A stretch of DNA of 39,259 bases. Origin: Campylobacterota bacterium. GTDB taxonomy: Bacteria > Bdellovibrionota > Bacteriovoracia > Bacteriovoracales > Bacteriovoracaceae. The notes under the pieces were generated by a model, which did no database searches, was not told the DNA's origin, and was given only the letters and a program-made list of their open reading frames with translations. Position 1 is the stretch's first letter. Each line of letters begins with the position of its first letter. The stretch lies in assembly GCA_003650125.1 (NCBI GenBank), contig QNFX01000019.1, positions 1-39,259 of the forward strand. Reading direction: 5' to 3'. The position numbers and the translations under genes were made by a program. Positions 36,829 to 39,259 of the stretch are shown one piece after another.

Positions 36829-37313
36829 ACACTTACCAGTCCAGGCCAAAAGGAAGAGGTCTGGATGAAATATTGTACAAAATCTGCCTCTGTAATAATA
36901 CCTACCAATTTAGAATTTTGAACTATAGGAAGACATCCAATTTTATTATTGGCGATAATTTTAGCAGCGGTAAATAGCGGAGTATTTTCCGGCACAGTAA
37001 TCATTTTTGTGTGCATGATATTTTCCATCTTGATGGAGTTATTTAAATTATCCCTCTCATTTTTGGAGATTTCCGCCAGAGTAGAAATAGAATGCTTTAA
37101 AATATCTCTATGGGTGATAAGACCGACCAATTCTTCTTCGTAGTTGATGATAGGAATATGTCGGATATTTCTCCATTGCATGATTTCTTCTGCAATTTTT
37201 AAGGAGTCATCGGCATATAAGGTAAAAAGATCAGTAGTCATTAGATCTTTAACCAGTAAGATTTCATCCGGTTGAGGTCTTTTTGGTGCAACTCTCATAT
37301 GTTCAACTTTCAT
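36825..37313 (-). CDS. Tandem CBS-domain protein
   Basis: A 162-residue protein consisting of two CBS motifs (about 17-80 and 98-155), with DLMTTDLFTLYADDSL and RHIPIINYEEELVGLITHRDIL in the first and IMHTKMITVPENTPL and LPIVQNSKLVGIITEADF in the second. Such Bateman modules bind adenine nucleotides and sense energy state. AAGGA lies about 8 nt before the ATG, and the start overlaps the HPF/RaiA-like gene by 11 bp. The pair probably responds to low energy or low oxygen. Confidence 0.92.
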   Translation of the reverse strand: MKVEHMRVAPKRPQPDEILLVKDLMTTDLFTLYADDSLKIAEEIMQWRNIRHIPIINYEEELVGLITHRDILKHSISTLAEISKNERDNLNNSIKMENIMHTKMITVPENTPLFTAAKIIANNKIGCLPIVQNSKLVGIITEADFVQYFIQTSSFWPGLVSV

Positions 37314-37584
37314 ACTGGAATCCTTTTTCTAATTGTTTTTCGATCTTTCCAAGGTTTATTTCAATAGTTTTATATAGGTCTTTCGCCCTTGTAGTAGCAT
37401 TAAAGATTTTTCCTTTTAGATTTAGTCTGGCATGACTGATATTTTCTTTTTTTTCTTTGGTACAGTTCCAAATGAGAGACCCCTCTCCTCTAAATTTGTG
37501 TAGTAATTTTTCACTTTTAGATTTGATTAGGTGGTCAAAAGAATCTGAACGGTCTAGATGATTGTAGTGAATAACTAATTTCAT
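37303..37584 (-). CDS. HPF/RaiA-like ribosome hibernation or sigma-54 modulation protein
   Basis: A 93-residue protein with the S30AE layout: MKLVIHYNHLDRSDSF at the start, a beta strand with ISHARLNLKGKIFNATTRAKDLYKTIE, and a basic helix GKIEKQLEKG at the end. Short HPF/YfiA-type proteins bind the decoding region of idle ribosomes. It is a short form without the dimerising C-terminal domain. AAAGGGGGTAA precedes the ATG. It is followed by the CBS gene and lies downstream of an FNR-type box, so it is likely induced under oxygen limitation. Confidence 0.82.
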   Translation of the reverse strand: MKLVIHYNHLDRSDSFDHLIKSKSEKLLHKFRGEGSLIWNCTKEKKENISHARLNLKGKIFNATTRAKDLYKTIEINLGKIEKQLEKGFQYES

Positions 37585-37655
37585 ATTACCCCCTTTTGTG
37601 CCGCAATTATCTCAGTGAATAGGGAGTTTACCAATTAGTTAGGTAAGGGAAATTT

Positions 37656-37669
37656 ATGATTAATATCAA
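37656..37669 (-). promoter_or_regulatory. FNR/CRP-type operator upstream of the HPF-CBS operon
   Basis: On the minus strand TTGAT-ATTA-ATCAT, one base off the FNR consensus TTGAT-N4-ATCAA. It is centred about 45 bp before the start expected from a TAAACT -10-like box at 37630-37625, close to the -41.5 spacing of class II activated promoters. It lies 72 bp before the HPF-like ATG. Confidence 0.6.
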
Positions 37670-37676
37670 CGATCTT

Positions 37677-38381
37677 TTATGCGGTGAGTTTTAATTTCTC
37701 TAGATTGAGAATATAGATATTCTTACCTTGTAGTTCAACTAGCTCTTCCTCTTTAAATTCAGAGAGTACTCTGATTAAGGTCTCCGTAGCAGTACCAATA
37801 AGTGAGGCGAGCTCTTGACGGGTTAGCTTAAGATCAATTCTAACTTGCCCATTTTCTTCTTTCCCATGAGATTTAACTAGATCGAGTAAAACACCGGCCA
37901 ATTTTTCTCTAACATTTTTATAAGAAAGACTTGCCAGTTTTGTTTCAGATATTTCAAGATCAGTACTTAATTTACTCATCAAGTTCATCGCCACAGTTGG
38001 GTTAGAGCCAAGCAGTTGGGAAATATATTTTTTATCGATAAAACAAACTGCTGAGTCTTCTAAGGCAGTAGCGGTTGTATTGTAATTACTCTCTGAGAAT
38101 AGTCCCTTTGGGCCTAAGACATCACCTTTAGAAGCAATCTTAACGATTGATTCACGGCCGTTTTCACCCATCTTAGAGATTTTAATATTACCTGCAGAAA
38201 TACAGAAGATACCAAAAGATGGCGTCCCTTCAAGAAAAAGGTTTTGGCCTTTTTTATAGGTATTTACTACTTTGTGAAGGCTAACGTCTTTGAGCATTAA
38301 TTGATCGAGATTACAGAAAATTCCTTCAGCTTTTGAAGGGCAATTTTCGCACTGTTTTGGGAGCTCCCTATTTGGGGTCAT
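37677..38381 (-). CDS. Crp/Fnr-family regulator, likely FNR-like iron-sulfur type
   Basis: A 234-residue regulator with an N-terminal cyclic-nucleotide-binding-type domain (about 35-150) and a C-terminal winged HTH whose recognition helix reads GTATETLIRVL. Cysteines 11, 14 and 23 at the N-terminus and Cys113 in the segment ALEDSAVCFI align in position with the four cluster ligands of E. coli FNR, although the second spacing is x8 rather than x5. This suggests an oxygen-sensing [4Fe-4S] protein. The HTH keeps the Glu and Arg that read TGA half-sites. GGAG lies about 10 nt before the ATG. The adjacent downstream operon has a matching box. The 174 bp upstream contain no gene. Confidence 0.88.
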   Translation of the reverse strand: MTPNRELPKQCENCPSKAEGIFCNLDQLMLKDVSLHKVVNTYKKGQNLFLEGTPSFGIFCISAGNIKISKMGENGRESIVKIASKGDVLGPKGLFSESNYNTTATALEDSAVCFIDKKYISQLLGSNPTVAMNLMSKLSTDLEISETKLASLSYKNVREKLAGVLLDLVKSHGKEENGQVRIDLKLTRQELASLIGTATETLIRVLSEFKEEELVELQGKNIYILNLEKLKLTA

Positions 38382-38555
38382 CTCATATCTCCATGGGTGG
38401 TAACTACGGTTTCTTATACTCTCAATACTGGTATTAATCTACCTAATTCTAAAAGCTTGGACATTTTTACAAACATAAAAGAGGTTTTTTGTACCCATAA
38501 GTTCTTAAAATTGTTCATGAAACTTAGGCCTTTAGGTGATGCAAGTCATTGTTGG

Positions 38556-39259
38556 CTAAATTTCAAAAATAAACTTATTTTTAGGAAATCTGATTCTTGG
38601 GCCATAAACGCCTTTAGAAGATCTCTTGCCAGCGCTAATTACCATCACTACAAAAGCATCACTGGGAAGGTTTAAAACCTTTGCCACTCTTTTAGAGTCC
38701 ATTCCCTCCATGGGGCAACTATCAAACCCGTAGGCCCTAAGAGCGAGCATGATATTTTCACAGGCAAGAGCACAGGTTTTACTGGCCCATAACTTCATAT
38801 CAGATTTAGACGTTGGTTCACGAGGAACTGGTTTAAAAAATCCCACAATGAAGAAGAATATTTTTTTTAAAAATCCCAAAATAGACAGAGGCCCTTGAGT
38901 ATAAATAAAAGGGGCCAGTTTTTTATAATAAGCAGTCACAGATTTAGGGGGTTCCTGTTCCCCCTTTTCAAATAATTCCAACATTTCTTTGCAGTGTTTT
39001 TTCCAAGTTTGAGTTCTTGCCACACTCACTATTAGCTCGGCAGCAGTAGTTGCTGCAGGCTGGGAAAAGCAGGCCTTCGCGAGCTTTTTTTTCTTTTTTG
39101 GGTCTCGAACCCAATAGAATTCCCAAGGTTGTAAATTAGAGGAATTAGGTGCGAGAAGGGCCATATCAAGGCAAGAGCGCATTACTTCTTCAGGGATTTT
39201 ATCCTCTGTGTAAACTCGAACACTGCGTCTTCCTTCGACTACTTTAATAAATTCCTCAA
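38556..39259 (-). CDS. Nitroreductase-family protein (partial, start beyond the right edge)
   Basis: An FMN-dependent nitroreductase-like protein; 233 residues are visible before the window ends. The frame stays open upstream of an internal ATG at 39182 and gives the family N-terminus: EEFIKVVEGRRSVRVY, then IPEEV, LLAPNSSNLQPWEF. The middle has an unusual long insertion (about residues 90-150) with a hydrophobic stretch. The C-terminus has AYGFDSCPMEGMDS and VMVISAGKRS. Enzymes of this family reduce nitroaromatics, quinones or other electron acceptors using NAD(P)H. The true start is a few residues past the edge. Confidence 0.9.
   Translation of the reverse strand, partial: EEFIKVVEGRRSVRVYTEDKIPEEVMRSCLDMALLAPNSSNLQPWEFYWVRDPKKKKKLAKACFSQPAATTAAELIVSVARTQTWKKHCKEMLELFEKGEQEPPKSVTAYYKKLAPFIYTQGPLSILGFLKKIFFFIVGFFKPVPREPTSKSDMKLWASKTCALACENIMLALRAYGFDSCPMEGMDSKRVAKVLNLPSDAFVVMVISAGKRSSKGVYGPRIRFPKNKFIFEI

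Noticed and set aside
38397-38675. 92-residue plus-strand frame opposite the nitroreductase end
   Set aside because: Its second half is antisense to well-conserved nitroreductase sequence and it has no ribosome site; the 174-bp gap between regulator and nitroreductase holds no supported gene.

Overview
The window is a gene-dense, AT-rich bacterial chromosome segment (I estimate GC in the high thirties) made of housekeeping and accessory metabolic genes. I see no phage, insertion sequence, CRISPR array, tRNA or rRNA. The gene mix suggests the Bdellovibrionota, probably the Bacteriovorax/Halobacteriovorax side. It includes a Tad-like surface protein, an HD-GYP phosphodiesterase, a VKOR-DsbA fusion, a J-like/RodZ-like HTH fusion beside a MinD/FlhG-type ATPase, and an FNR-like regulator with a hibernation factor. 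This placement is inference from gene content and composition; no marker gene here proves it.

Layout. 1-5883: the start of a Lys-rich protein leaving the left edge, a large TadE/G-like protein (minus), a small membrane protein with two CxxC pairs, ssb, an exported protein and an HD-GYP phosphodiesterase. 5884-9169 (minus): glycolytic operon gapA-pgk-tpiA-secG. 9281-14487 (minus): tatD, VKOR-DsbA fusion, pgeF, rluD-type pseudouridine synthase, J-like/HTH protein and MinD/FlhG-like ATPase in a tight run. 14614-15785 (plus): polyprenol/diacylglycerol-kinase-like membrane protein and apt. 15782-19050 (minus): stand-alone Lon N-domain, leuS and a 42-residue membrane protein too short for usual gene calling. 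19190-22211 (plus): manA, a lipoprotein, an alpha/beta hydrolase and a small unknown protein.

22260-30490 (plus) is the most interesting region. A Cys-rich, apparently lipidated bufferin-like peptide is followed by a DUF692 (MNIO) enzyme and its DUF2063-type partner, the three-part layout of a ribosomally made, post-translationally modified metal-binding peptide system. A perfect 10-bp hairpin and a 7-codon micro-ORF sit over the start of the modifying enzyme. Only 4 bp after the partner gene begins a compact thiamine set: E1-rhodanese fusion, thiC, thiO, thiS, thiG and a thiD-thiE fusion. I saw no TPP riboswitch.

30570-39259: fadD, a MAPEG-family protein and alaS in one run (plus); a CheW-like protein (minus, overlapping alaS tail to tail); an NAD-dependent epimerase (plus); a CBS pair protein and an HPF/RaiA-like factor (minus) behind an FNR-type box; an FNR-like regulator; and a nitroreductase that runs off the right edge.

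Throughout, genes are packed with overlaps, convergent pairs abut or overlap by 0-36 bp, several starts are TTG or GTG with strong ribosome sites, and at least three genes have a -10 box 5-6 bp before their ATG, which suggests leaderless transcripts. The tetramer GGCC is strikingly frequent.
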